Assembly: GCA_963969495.1 (NCBI GenBank)
Contig: OZ018333.1
Span: 18,321,937 to 18,385,936 of the forward strand
Direction of reading: 5' to 3'
Length of the DNA: 64,000 nucleotides
Source: Ceratothoa steindachneri
Taxonomy: Eukaryota; Arthropoda; Malacostraca; Isopoda; Cymothoidae
The notes below the pieces were generated by a model. That model was not told the origin of the DNA. It did not search any database and was given only the letters and a program-made list of their open reading frames with translations. The position numbers were made by a program, and so were the translations under genes. Shown here piece by piece: positions 1 through 10,800 of this stretch; position 1 is the first letter of the stretch, and each line of letters begins with the position of its first letter.

Positions 1-1
1 A

Positions 2-271
2 AAGAGATATGCCACTATAGAGAAGGAAGCTCTATCAATTATCTGGGTTATAGACAAATTCAAAATGTACTTGATAGGAAAAGAATTTCAGATAGGAGCC
101 GACCACTGTCCGTTAGCCTATATTAGGAATGTGCGACACTCCAACGGCCGAATCATGCGCTGGAGTTTACTCTTGCAAGAGTATCAATTTAAAATAAATT
201 ATATAAAAGGTTCCGATAACAAGGTCGCTGACGCACTCAGTAGGAATGCGTTACCGAATAGCGTAGAGTAA
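2..271 (+). CDS. Ty3/Gypsy-class RNase H domain, 3' end of pol (partial)
   Basis: The frame is open from the window edge to a TAA at 269-271. It reads as the end of a retrotransposon RNase H: an ATIEKEALSI segment, then ADHCPL, and the terminal KVADALSR motif that closes RNase H in Ty3/Gypsy polyproteins. The domain degrades the RNA strand of the RNA-DNA hybrid during reverse transcription. The reverse transcriptase lies to the left, outside the window. No integrase follows: the stop is only about 420 bp before the LTR. In ordinary Ty3/Gypsy elements integrase comes after RNase H, so either it was lost or this lineage places it upstream, as Gmr1-like elements do. No frame break is seen. Confidence 0.85.
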   Translation, partial: KRYATIEKEALSIIWVIDKFKMYLIGKEFQIGADHCPLAYIRNVRHSNGRIMRWSLLLQEYQFKINYIKGSDNKVADALSRNALPNSVE

Positions 272-691
272 TTGTATTCGTAGGATTAGGATCTCCATGT
301 ATGTATATACCGTCTTGTACGACTTAAATTAAATTCTCTTGTAATATAATTAGTTAATGTATATGTCTGAATTTTGTAACGCTCAATGTCTATTTTTTTT
401 GTATGTATATATACTTGTACCCATTAAATTACGTATAAATGATTTTGTCCCATATGTACTAATTTTATATCATTTTATTGTTCCATGCCCCTTTTTTTTT
501 ATTAAGTTTGTATTAAAGGTTATTTTCCCCTGTAATCAAAAGATCAAAATAATCATATGTATTGAGGTAATACTAGTTAGGTGCATGAAGGTACGGTTGG
601 TACAAGAAAACGAGTTCCCCACAACGGAGCTCTATCGTTGTCCCTTCTCTCTTTTTTTTTCGAAGTGACAACTTCCCCCGGAATGGAGGGG
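272..691 (+). other. Non-coding 3' leader of the LTR element with polypurine tract
   Basis: This AT-rich stretch between the pol stop and the LTR has no convincing gene. It ends in a purine-rich run, GAATGGAGGGG at 681-691, directly against the LTR start. That is the expected position of the polypurine tract that primes plus-strand DNA synthesis. Confidence 0.6.
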
Positions 692-1993
692 TGTGATAGA
701 ACGGGTTGAGGCCGCTTAATTTCAACCACTATCACATGTTATTTAAAACCACGATGCTACCCACGTGCATCTTCGCTTTGAAACCTGGCGCCTTATCGCA
801 CCACCTGAGTCAATGTTTAAACAAGGAGGTTTATCTTCCCTCGTTTCGCCCCATGCGCCAGCCTCGCCAGATTGAGTTAGGCTTATGGGCAGATAAGGCA
901 TTGTTCTCAGGCTCGGCTGTGCATTCCCTCGAAGCCCCCACTCTATTGTCCCCCCACGCCAAGGGGATGTCCCGACTATTTATATGGAAACTTAACCACT
1001 AAGATTCAGATTAGAGATCCAGATTTTCTTCGCGAGACATCACTACGGTCCAGTCTCACCTTGTGCACCAAAGGGCCCTCGACCTCGAGATCCACCATCA
1101 CTTGTCCAGAAGAAGGACAATATCCCTTGAGTGCCAAGGTTCGAGCCTTCGTGACGCCAAGTCCACAAGGCTTCCCCTGTTGTTCAGAAAGAGAACAACG
1201 TTAGAACAGCCATTGTTCTTTCGAGCTCGTTGACAAGAAACGGTTCTCCCCCTCCTGTTGTTCAGAAGAGAACAACGTAGAACAGCCATTGTTCTTCCAG
1301 CCCGTTCACCAAGAAACGGTTCTCACCCTTCCCCCTTGTTGTTCAGAAGAGAACAATATTAGAACAGCTATTGTTCTCGAGCCCGTAGACAAGAGACGGT
1401 TCTCACGCCCCTCTGTTGTTCAGAAGAGAACAACGTAGAACAGCCATTGTTCTTCAAGCCCGTTCGTCAAGAAACGGTTCTTCCTTCCAAGACGCCACGT
1501 CAGGATCATTTAATTCCCCCCCTTCGGCTGGAATTCGCCAGTGGGCCAAAGATTCCTTCACGGCGCCTTCCTCTGCACAACAAGTATAATTACGTAAGCC
1601 GAACGTTACCTTTGAGTATTTAACCCTTTTGTCAACCCTATCCTGTGCTTTAAATGGTTTAGCGAACCATCCCATCCCTTTAACTTTATATTTGTTTTAC
1701 CTTTTTAAATCGCTCTTAATCCTCGGATTAGCTAGATTCCCCACGACCCTTTCCATTCTCTGTTTATGTCAATATTTTCCGTTTTGTGTGTTGTTGATAG
1801 TTTTTATTAATAAAACTCTATTTTATTAATGATAGCAATATTATTATCCTTGAGCTCAGTTCCACTTCTTAAGCGTATCGAAGATACATAATATCGGCCA
1901 GCCTAGACATCCACGCACCTCTAAAGATAATTAAATAAGTTCCCTCAACGAATAGTTATATATGGTATATCGTCGAGAGTCCATTCTACGACA
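692..1993 (+). mobile_element. 3' LTR of the Ty3/Gypsy-class element
   Basis: This 1302-bp LTR begins TGTGATAGAACGGG and ends CTACGACA, so it has TG...CA termini extended to TGT...ACA. A second copy with the same ends and length is at 24644-25946, which fixes both borders. An AATAAA signal near 1809 lies in the AT-rich 3' part. The LTR follows a polypurine tract and the RNase H end of pol, so it is the 3' LTR of the element entering the window from the left. Its target duplication cannot be checked because the 5' LTR is outside. Confidence 0.9.
1180..1495 (+). repeat. LTR-internal tandem repeat with hairpin cores
   Basis: About four imperfect copies of a 70-80 bp unit. Each carries TTGTTCAGAAGAGAACAA, a perfect inverted repeat with 6-bp arms and a 6-nt loop, then GAACA...TGTTC, then a conserved AAACGGTTCTC or close variant. 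The same block is in the solo LTR at 25130-25440. Short frames through it on both strands are products of the repetition, not genes. Confidence 0.8.
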
Positions 1994-2187
1994 AATAGTT
2001 TTGCGAATTATAATGGGGGGGGTATGACGTCAGACGACTCAAACGCGCATGAATATTCCGGCGGGGCTGGGGGTGGGGTCTGACGTCAGACGACTCAAAC
2101 GCGCATGAATATTCCGGTTGGGGTGAACGAAAATATTTACCAAAAAAAAAGACTTATTGGCCGAGTCGCTAATCTACATATTTACCA
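1994..2187 (-). repeat. Copy of the TGGTAAA-terminus element (partial)
   Basis: Read on the minus strand, this starts at 2187 with TGGTAAATATGTAGATTAGC and matches the left half of the element at 38753-39174, including a segment around GCGCGTTTGAG. It holds two identical 37-bp tandem copies (2025-2061 and 2081-2117) of a block starting TGACGTCAGACGACTC; the 38.7-kb copy has only one. No opposite terminus was found. Confidence 0.7.
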
Positions 2188-3043
2188 TTTTTATTACTTA
2201 ATATTAAACGAAATATGATTTAACTAGCATTCGGGAGCGGGGCTTAAAGGTCTGAATTCAAGAAACACAGCATCTAATTATAATGATCCTAGCGCGCGCG
2301 TGTATGTGTCTGTCCGTGTGTGCATTAAAAAAATAATGAGAACGGGACTCGAACTTGAAAGATCAAGATGCCAATTTTGAATGTATTGTAATATAAAAAA
2401 AAACCCTTTTCTCTCGCACACTTAATTTGGTGAACGAAGCGAACAAGCGCCTTAGGCCTAGCAATTGTTTTTGAATTCGAACCTAATGCTAGGTTTTAGA
2501 TTGTATATACTACTAGCTGATTAAAAAATTCGCGGGAGGGGCATAATCACTTTAGGGTTCGAATTCAAATGCGGTTGCCAGACGTCGTTAGGCCCTCTAA
2601 TGTTCATTATTTTTATGCAGTGCTCCGCCCCGAAGTGGGCGATGCCATAAATTGAGTCATATTTTTTTAAATCGGTGGCAATTGTTTATCTCTCTTTACT
2701 CGTGTTTACTTACAGGGTTTGTCATCCCTCGTCACTCCCTGTGTGTGTGTGTCCGAACGCCATATATCTTAGACCTATTCCATTCATTAGGAAATTTGTC
2801 CATTATTCATTCCTTGTTTAATTCAGTACTAAGTAATTATTGATGGGTTGTGAATGAATCTGGTCTCAATAGTGTGAGACCCACCAGGAAGGGGGGGCCC
2901 TGTGTGACGGTAAGAGTGAATTTTAAAACAGCCAATTGAAACCGTTATTTTAGGACCCTTCATCGGTCGGTCAATTGAGCGAACTGGGAAAGGAAGCTTA
3001 CCGTTGCCCTAGTAACCGCGAATTTGGTGTCTTTTTTTTAATG
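2188..3043. other. No gene seen; short dispersed repeat scraps
   Basis: AT-rich DNA with no supported coding region. Around 2480-2600 there is a block (AATGCTAGG..., TTCGAATTCAAATG..., CCAGACGTCGTTAGG) that recurs in diverged form near 36990-37070 and, inverted, near 56470-56530. Confidence 0.5.
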
Positions 3044-3079
3044 CTAACCTAACCTAACTTAACCTAACCTAACCTAACT
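3044..3079 (-). repeat. Interstitial telomere-like (CCTAA)n patch
   Basis: Seven or so near-perfect CCTAA units, which read TTAGG on the minus strand, the arthropod-type telomere repeat. It decays into loose variants up to about 3110. A shorter patch is at 27925-27950. Confidence 0.75.
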
Positions 3080-3700
3080 ATACGATATCTAACTAAACCT
3101 AACTATCAGTAGCGTGTGATGACTTTTGAAGATGAGAAAGCAATTAAAATTTTACAAAAAATAAAATGTTAATTCAAGTAAAAATAACTATCAAATTATA
3201 AGCTACTCACTTTATTCAAATATTTTCTTTTAAATGTTATACTTTTAAAACTTTATTTAAATGTTAAAATAGCTTCTGTAAGTATGCACAACAACCAGCC
3301 AAGATGTTCTATCATATTGGCCTACATTGTTGCGAGTGCAACAGTTTTAGATGACATCTAGTCTTGGCGTAGGCCTACCTGTTTTAATAATAGTTTCTCT
3401 TTCATTATAAGTCATCGCACTGAAGTTCCTTTTTAATAATTTTTCAATAATGCAATCGCATTTTCTCCCAACTTCATTTGCATCCATTTTGTTTTCACTA
3501 AAACGAATTAATAAACACTTACTAACTGATCTCAAAGATACGAAGGGGTGAATCCGGTAGGGTTACCAGAATCCAGGAAGTATAAACAACCCGACAGGAT
3601 TGTCAGAGGCAAGAAGATGAATGCATTCCCCTCACTCTTGATTTGCCTTATTTCTCCTTTTGTGCACCCGCAAGGGATGTTCAGGTGGGAACTGGAAGTT

Positions 3701-4128
3701 AGTTTGCCCTTCCGGCCCCAACACCCCCAGTTTGCCATCCCAGCTCCCAACAGCCCCAGTTTGCCCTCCCGGCCCCCCAACACCCCCAGTTTGCCCTCCC
3801 GGCCCCCCAACACCCCCAGTTTGCCCTCCCGGCCCCCCAACACCCCCAGTTTGCCCTCCCGGCTCCCCAACACCCCCAGTTTGCCCTCCCAGCCCCCAAC
3901 ACCCCTACTTTGCCCTTCCGGCCCCCTAACACCCCCAGTTTGCTCTCCCGGCCCCCAACAGACCTAGTTTGCTCTCCCCGCCCCACACCCCCCAGTTTGC
4001 CCTCCCGTCCCCCAACACCCCCAGTTTGCCCTCCAGGCCCCCAACACCCCAGTTTACCCTCCCGGCCCCCAACACCCCCAGTTTGCCTTCCCAGCCCCCA
4101 ACACCCCCAGTTTGCTCTCCCCGCCCCA
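3701..4128. repeat. GC-rich 28-30 bp minisatellite
   Basis: Fifteen tandem copies of a unit beginning AGTTTGCCCTCCCGG and ending in a C-rich run. Copies start at 3701, 3729, 3758, 3788, 3818, 3848, 3878, 3907, 3937, 3966, 3994, 4023, 4051, 4080 and 4109. The central copies (3758-3878) have an exact 30-bp period. The minus strand is full of G runs. Overlapping open frames in several phases come from the repeat and are not called as genes. Confidence 0.92.
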
Positions 4129-4749
4129 ATTCCTGTAGAGGGATCGGCTTCCTCTTGATTCACAACTGTACACATTTTTCCTATAAACTGTCTCCGGCAG
4201 ATGCCCTCGTTGGGGTTCAATTTATATTTTGATGACGGGTTGGGGGTGAGGGGGGCATTATAACCTTGCCCTAGGTATATTTGAATGGCAGCCTCAAATT
4301 TCCAAGCATTCTCTGATATACCGAAAAATGTCCTCACCCTCAATTAGGTCTCTTTTTTCCCCTTATCCAATTTGATCACCAATTTAGTTTTTTTAGTAAC
4401 TAGAGGATAAGGGGACTCCCCGGAAGAACCCTTTTTAAAGAGATTCGTGATGAAAGTATGTAGTGAATTTAGGAAAAAAATAGAGTTAAAAGAGGGAACT
4501 ACTTGAGGAAAGGGATGGAAGGGGGAGGGGGGAACCCAAAACAATGATGTACTACCAGATAAAAGAAGGTAAGGGATGGGAGGAGATAATAACATCTTCA
4601 GCTTAATGGCGTAACCAGGACAGGTGGGAACACAGGAGGGGGTTCACTCATATCGCTCTTGCTTGTACCACCACAGTTGTGTGCGTGTGTGTGAGAGCGA
4701 AAGAAGCTCTCGGCCACATACATCCATGTATGGCTACGCTTCGCAACAG
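4129..4749. other. No gene seen
   Basis: Mixed-composition DNA upstream of the first candidate PRDM9-like exon. I looked for a KRAB-box exon here and found none. A possible splice acceptor at 4676 would extend the next exon upstream, but the sequence it would add resembles nothing I recognise. Confidence 0.4.
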
Positions 4750-4850
4750 GACACTGAGCGATTCTCCGATTCGTCGGCTGAGGGAGAGGAGGAGTGGACC
4801 CCGACGGAGGAGGAGCAGAAGAGAAAAAAGAAGAAGAAGAGAAGTTACAC
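4750..4850 (+). CDS. PRDM9: PRDM9-like candidate exon with the EEWTP motif
   Basis: Acceptor CGCAACAG at 4742-4749 (weak pyrimidine tract), donor GTGAGA at 4851. The 33 codons plus 2 nt read acidic then basic, with [15 protein letters not shown] followed by a lysine-rich stretch. Vertebrate PRDM9 has a DSDEEWTP motif between the KRAB box and the SSXRD region. The exon ends in phase 2, which matches the exon starting at 15007. The weak points are the 10-kb intron and the poor acceptor. Confidence 0.55.
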
Positions 4851-7800
4851 GTGAGATAAAGTGATGAGTTGGTGCCAGGTAGATTAGCTTGCTTTTCGGG
4901 GGGCGGGGGCCCTCCAAGGATGAGGAAAATGTTTCTCTCAATACCAGCGGTATTTGGTGTGTGGTAGAAACATTCGAGGGGTCTTCCTCTCCCCGCAGGT
5001 ATCCAAGCCCTAACAAATATTTTCAACTAATACTGGCAACATGACTTTATCCCTGCAATCCTCAACCATTGCAAACCCTCTAACGAGCCATCATCATCCA
5101 GACTCATTTTCCTCCTCTCACCACGACCCAAAAGATTAAAATTTAAAATCTAAAAATCAGCCATGGTTAAATTTTTATAAAATTTCTGAAATTCGCCAAT
5201 TATAATAATTTCATAAAGGAACTCTAAACTAAATTTCCCCACTTTCAAAATATCACGTTGCTAAAATATAGAATTATAGAAGATATAAAAAAAATTCTTT
5301 GGGTTTTAAAAAATTCACAAAATTTCGATGCTTATATTTATTTCTGAACTTCACCATTTTGTTTTTTGATATTATAAAATAATTATTAGAAATAACTTTG
5401 ATAAAAAAACATAAGTCATAACCAAACTAAGATGAAATTATTATTCAAATACTCAAAAAATCTCCTTCTTAAATTATAGTTAGTGATGATGATGATGATA
5501 ATGAAATAACGAATCTAGACACTAACCCCAAATCGATCCTTCACAGCATCGCTTCCCCAAGAATTTCTCCATAACACATAATAGAAAGCTTCAAAGAAAC
5601 CCCACCACAAACAACCATACCAGTAGCCATAAACAAACAAAGCATATGACAAAGTCCACCGAAATATATACAAAAAATATTAAATACAAATCCATCAAAA
5701 CGTCAAGAAATGACACAATTTCCTTCCAAAGCCAGAGGCATCTACAAGACAAGCTAAAAATTCATGTTATTATTATTTTTTATTATAAGCTTCATTTCAA
5801 ATTACACTTTTCTTCTCTTTACTCTTTAACCTATTCATGCTCGACAAACCTAACCAATATATTCCTCTCGCAAGAGTACAATCATACGGAGTACAGCAAA
5901 CAAAATACAGCCAAGAGAATCTTACAAACATACTATTAGATAAACTTTCGAATGCCTGAAAACCTTTTTGAATATGTTACAGATTTTCTTCCATATTATT
6001 TTGTTATCAACGTCATTTCATTTTATTTTCACAATTTTCTGATACCTTGTAATAATATGAAAGATGTTTCAGACTTTCTAAGAGGGCAGATTCTAGGAGC
6101 TTGAGGCTAGAACCTCGGTAACAAAAACTGTTCAAATGTCTAATGTTTCCAACGAAACATAAGTTACTATGTCTGTCGGATGGTAACCATTTTACTTTTC
6201 AATGAGTTTTTCGGCAATAACATCGTAACTGACGAAATTTGAAACCCTTATGTTGTTTTACATTCTCTTTCGAATGATTTGTTTTTTTAAATTTTAGGAG
6301 CCCATCTGGCGACTACCTACTTGGGCATAAGTCGCCGTACTCACCACAGCCTACTACATTAAAAATACAAATATTATACAAACTACAAATAACAATAAAA
6401 AGGACAAAGGCTAAAAAAAATATCAATAACAAAAAAGCAAAAGAAAAAAAGGAAACAATTCCTGAAGCGCGCTCCGGCATCGGGAGTAAGCCTGCCTCCC
6501 CCCAGCGCATGAACATGCGATCTACCCTCCCCCACAAAAACCCAGTCAAATAAAGTGGAGGAGGTCAGCCTCCTCCAAAAAGTCGTATAGTCCACAAGTT
6601 TGTGTGCACGAACTCGCCCCGAGTACAAGGGACAAGCGGTAGCTAGCGAAGATCACCCAGACTGGGACATTCAAAACAAGAATGTGCCGAGTAGTCTGAG
6701 GGACAACTCAGTCGTCGCAGTAAGGCGCAGGTGAGCGCTCCATCAAATGGCTGTGCGCCCCGCGAGTGTGTCCGATTCGGAGACAACAGAGAGCAACCTG
6801 AATCCGTCGCGGCATTGGGAGGTAGAAACATGAGAACAGTCGCGCGCAATGGCACGTAACTTTAAGTTCCCGTCGACCGTTTCCCATCTTCTTTGCCAAC
6901 CCGTCCGGAGGGCAGCCCGTATTCCTGCCATGTAATCGGTCTCTGGAATGATATAATTGCCAATGTCCTCACAAGGTTAGTCCGTGAATTATTGAATGTT
7001 TTGAAGGTCATATGGTCATAAGTCAGAATTATTGAGAGCACGAGACCTCTCTCTGTCTCTCTTTCACCTCTCTCTCTCACTCTCGAGGTCTGTTGACTTT
7101 GTTATTAGACTCAAGGAAAGACAACCTCTTCCAATAGCGGACAGGAGGAGGAAAAAAAAGAGCGATAGAGATTCGATACCGTAGAACTCTACAGTGCTTA
7201 TTTTGTAAGACTCAGGACGACAGCTTCAAAGATTACCGAGCTTTATCAGTATGTAATAATTCATGGTTCGACCAAAAACTGGTTCCCACTACAGCGCAGG
7301 GAGGGACCCTCTTTTGTACCTGGAGGAGCAGCAGCACTTCTTCCCAGCCTCATTGCACTCAAGGATGGACCCAGCACAGAGGGAATATCCAGTATGGGTC
7401 CAGGTCTCGAGGAAAGTGATGCCCGTTCCACTACTACATTTTGTCCCCTTTCGTTGACCCCTTTTACTGCCTGTCCTCAAATACGGCTCTGGCTCCTCTT
7501 CGAAATGATGTTGGGCGTGGTGACCTCGACCTCTTCGAGGCCTGTCACCAAGCAGGACCCATCACTTCGACCTGCCTTCACGCCATCGGTAGGTCTTGGT
7601 CTGTGGGTTCCCAAAGAGTGCCGACGTATACTACCAATTCCAGCGCCATCAGCTGATCCCTTGTTGGGGGGTCAAAGTAGGGTCGTCGCGGGAAGGGGCA
7701 GTGAATTTAAAACAAGGTCAACATACTTAGGTCGGGTGCTCTCAATTATTATGTGACTTATGACCTTACGAGCTTCAAAACTTTCGAAAACGCATTGTTA

Positions 7801-10800
7801 CCATCGGACCCGCCGGCCTATGGACCGACATAGTAACTTGTAGAGTCGCGTGCACGTGACTATAAAAGAACATGAGTGACTGTCCCCTTTAATTCCTCAC
7901 TTATCCTGTTGATTCGACTCCCATCTGATCACACACCACCGATAAAAGGGTTTGTCCCTTTATACCTTTTAGAGCCGCCCTCGGGTAACTCCACCTCTTC
8001 TAAGTAGATGACCCTTTTTGGCGCTCTGTCAGGAGCCCCTCCAAGGATCTTCTAATGGAGAAGGTGTTTCATTCTCCCCTCTAGGTACAGGTTTGGGGTT
8101 TCCTCTTTACTTCCTTGTGCAGAGTTGCCGTCGGGAGGCTCTAGTGGCAGGTCCTCCCAAAGATTTTCTTAGTGGAGCGGCTGCTTCCCCATCCCCAAAT
8201 GCCGCGTGTTCGGGGTTTCCCTCTTACTCCCATTTAGAGAGCTGGTTCTAAGCAATGGCCCACTTGCCCCCACCCTCCGCTCCCGATGGAGGCAGGTGAA
8301 CAACCTCACAGCCCCTAAGAGTTCTTGGTCGGGTCAGGATTCACATTTTGTTCAGAGGTGGCACTTGGAGGCCCCTACTGAGGTGATGATGATACCAGAG
8401 GTGCTCCTGGCCCAGATGGCAGGATCTTTTGTGGGGAAAAGCTGAGCTACGTGCCAGCAGACACTGGACCTGAGTTAGCCCATCTTCAAGGTCCTCCTCA
8501 TACGGCACTGCCCGCCTAGGACTCACAAGGAGAGACAACTTCCCCAGCCGGGTGCTCTCATGCGAGCCAAGATCTATATTTCGTAGATAGATCTGCCCGA
8601 GGCTGTTCCGTCCGTCTTTCGGGCCCCTTCCGGTGGGCGGAGAGAAGCCGGTTCACTCCCGGCCCTCCTCTTTTAAGAAGAAGCCGGCAAAGACCGGCAC
8701 ACCCAGCCCCGAGGCGTCCTTTGAGGGTGAAGACCCAAGATAAAAACAAGAAAACTAACTTTGCTAGTGTAGTGAGCGGAAGCTTTATTACATCGGGGCC
8801 ACTCATTGAGAGACTAGCTGGCGTTTTTTGAGAGAGCTGGCATCAAACGCGTTTACTGATGGCCCCATGTTGTACAAAGGCCACATGTTCCATCGGAGGA
8901 TAGGATTAGGTAAATTGTCTGGTAAAAGAGCCGAGGGTGACCCGTTTCTCGGCAAGGAGTCTTCTAGCCATTGCGGCGGACCCTTCAGAGGCAGTAATTA
9001 TCAATGAAGGTGACACTGCACTCTGCCGTGAATTTCGGGAAAATGGTGGCTTATGCAATGTAACTTGTGGAATACTCCTTAGAAGATATCACCGAAGATC
9101 TGGTCGAACAAAGCAGTTTCAGTCGAAAGTGCCATAAGAAAACAGGAGGGGTCCTCTAGGTCCACCGCTACACTCCCTATCAAGTTCCATCGTGACAGGC
9201 TACCTGAATCGGTACATGCCGGTTGGTGTCTCTACAGTGTCATGGCATTCGTACCATTGCCACGAAAGTGTTTCTACTGCCACCGCTTTTTTCATAGGAA
9301 TCGTTCGTGTAGAGGTGCAAAGTCGGGTTTACCTCCACTCTGTGTGAGTTTCTCTAAGATCGAAGGAGGTCCTGTCCGTCAAGCTGCGGACTGACAGTTT
9401 TCGCGAGGTTGAGGTTAATGATTTGATCCTGTGCGACATTGGACGTTATATGCCTCACTAATTGCACCCTCGGGTCCTGGCCACTTTAGGCCTACCTGCA
9501 TAGTCGTTTCTGCGTCCATTTGAAACCACCCAATCACCCACCCGCACGCGCTCTCCTGGCAGAACTAGCGACTCAAAAGGTCCACACCAGTGCTCCCTGC
9601 ACGCGAGTTTTTAGTCGGGTACTCCTAAGGCTGTCCGCCTAACGGAGAATAGCATCAAGGGAACTTCGGCTTCCACGCTCCAAGACAATGCTCACAGGTC
9701 TCGAGGCGGAAGGAGGAAGAGACTCGGATGTCGAGACAAACCCTCTCTCAAAGAAGAAAGTCCTCGAAGAAGACATCGCATTCAGCGCCTTGAAAGGCCA
9801 ATAGCTTCCGGGAGGAATACGGCCACTCCCTTGACGGTCTTCTTCTTGAGGGCATATTCCTTCAATGGAATTGACGTAGACTCCAGGCAACTGTGAAAAG
9901 CTAGCTATCTTTTTACAAAAGACTAGGGTATGAGCGTGTCCCATTCCTACGCTCCCGGCGTATAAGCGTTTTGAGACTCTACCACCACGGATTGAGACTC
10001 GGGCAGGCAGATACGCGATTTACGTCTGGAATGATGTCTTCGTTTTCTATTCTCTATAAATACCTTTTAGGTAGTGATAGTTAAATTACACCTGGGGATG
10101 AGTTATACTGTCCTTTCTGCGTACATTCCCCCGTCAGCCGATTTCGACGTGGGAGACTTTTGTTGAATCGTGGCACGGTTCTAGAGGATCTTTATACTGC
10201 TCGCCGATTTAAATGGTAGGGACCTCCTATGGGTGAGGGGGTAAAAGATCAATCCTGGAGTCAGGTCCTTGCCGACTTGATCGATGAGATAAGGTATAAG
10301 TGTCTTAAATGTGGATGATTTTACCCATGAAGGAAGGATCGCTTCATTTTCCGTTCTCGTCGCACAGCCTGATTTTAGGTGGGATGTGCTTGATGTCCTG
10401 GTCACCACCTTCAGTGGTGCTCGGAGAGGGCGCAGTGCTCTCCAATTTATAAAATGACTAAGTTCTCTGTTCCAATCGAGGAGTTTAGGGCGGTTTTCCG
10501 GCAACCTCATCGCCGTGGACCTAACTATTATTCCTAGAACTTTTGGTCGTTTTGCACGATATTGGCTTCCTTTTTTCCGTGAATGTGAGACGGCTATGGC
10601 TAGGTTCCGTATAATCTCCAAGCAGGCCCGACGCTCTTTCAGGAGGGCATACGTGTCTTCACTGCGGAAACCGGTCTGAAAACTAGTCAAAATGAGTCTG
10701 GGACAGTTGTCAAATGACCTCCCGCCCCTTTAAGTCCTTGGCGGAATCTTTCTCTACCCGGGAGGCTACTACCCCACCATTCAATGCACATTCTGATTTC

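Noticed and set aside
3347..3535. 62-residue minus-strand frame (KRNFSAMTYNERETI) as a gene
   Set aside because: It looks like a scrap of a transposon or zinc-finger protein but is too short to place, and has no continuation found nearby.
3548..4343. Proline-rich and glycine-rich proteins on both strands
   Set aside because: They are translations of the 28-30 bp minisatellite in several frames at once.
2000..4749. KRAB-box exon of the PRDM9-like gene
   Set aside because: I looked for a Y..V..NY..M-type KRAB segment on the + strand and saw none. It may lie outside the window or be too diverged to see.
4598..5026. 142-residue and 122-residue minus-strand frames
   Set aside because: They overlap the candidate PRDM9-like exon in antisense, and their composition follows the purine-rich coding sequence.
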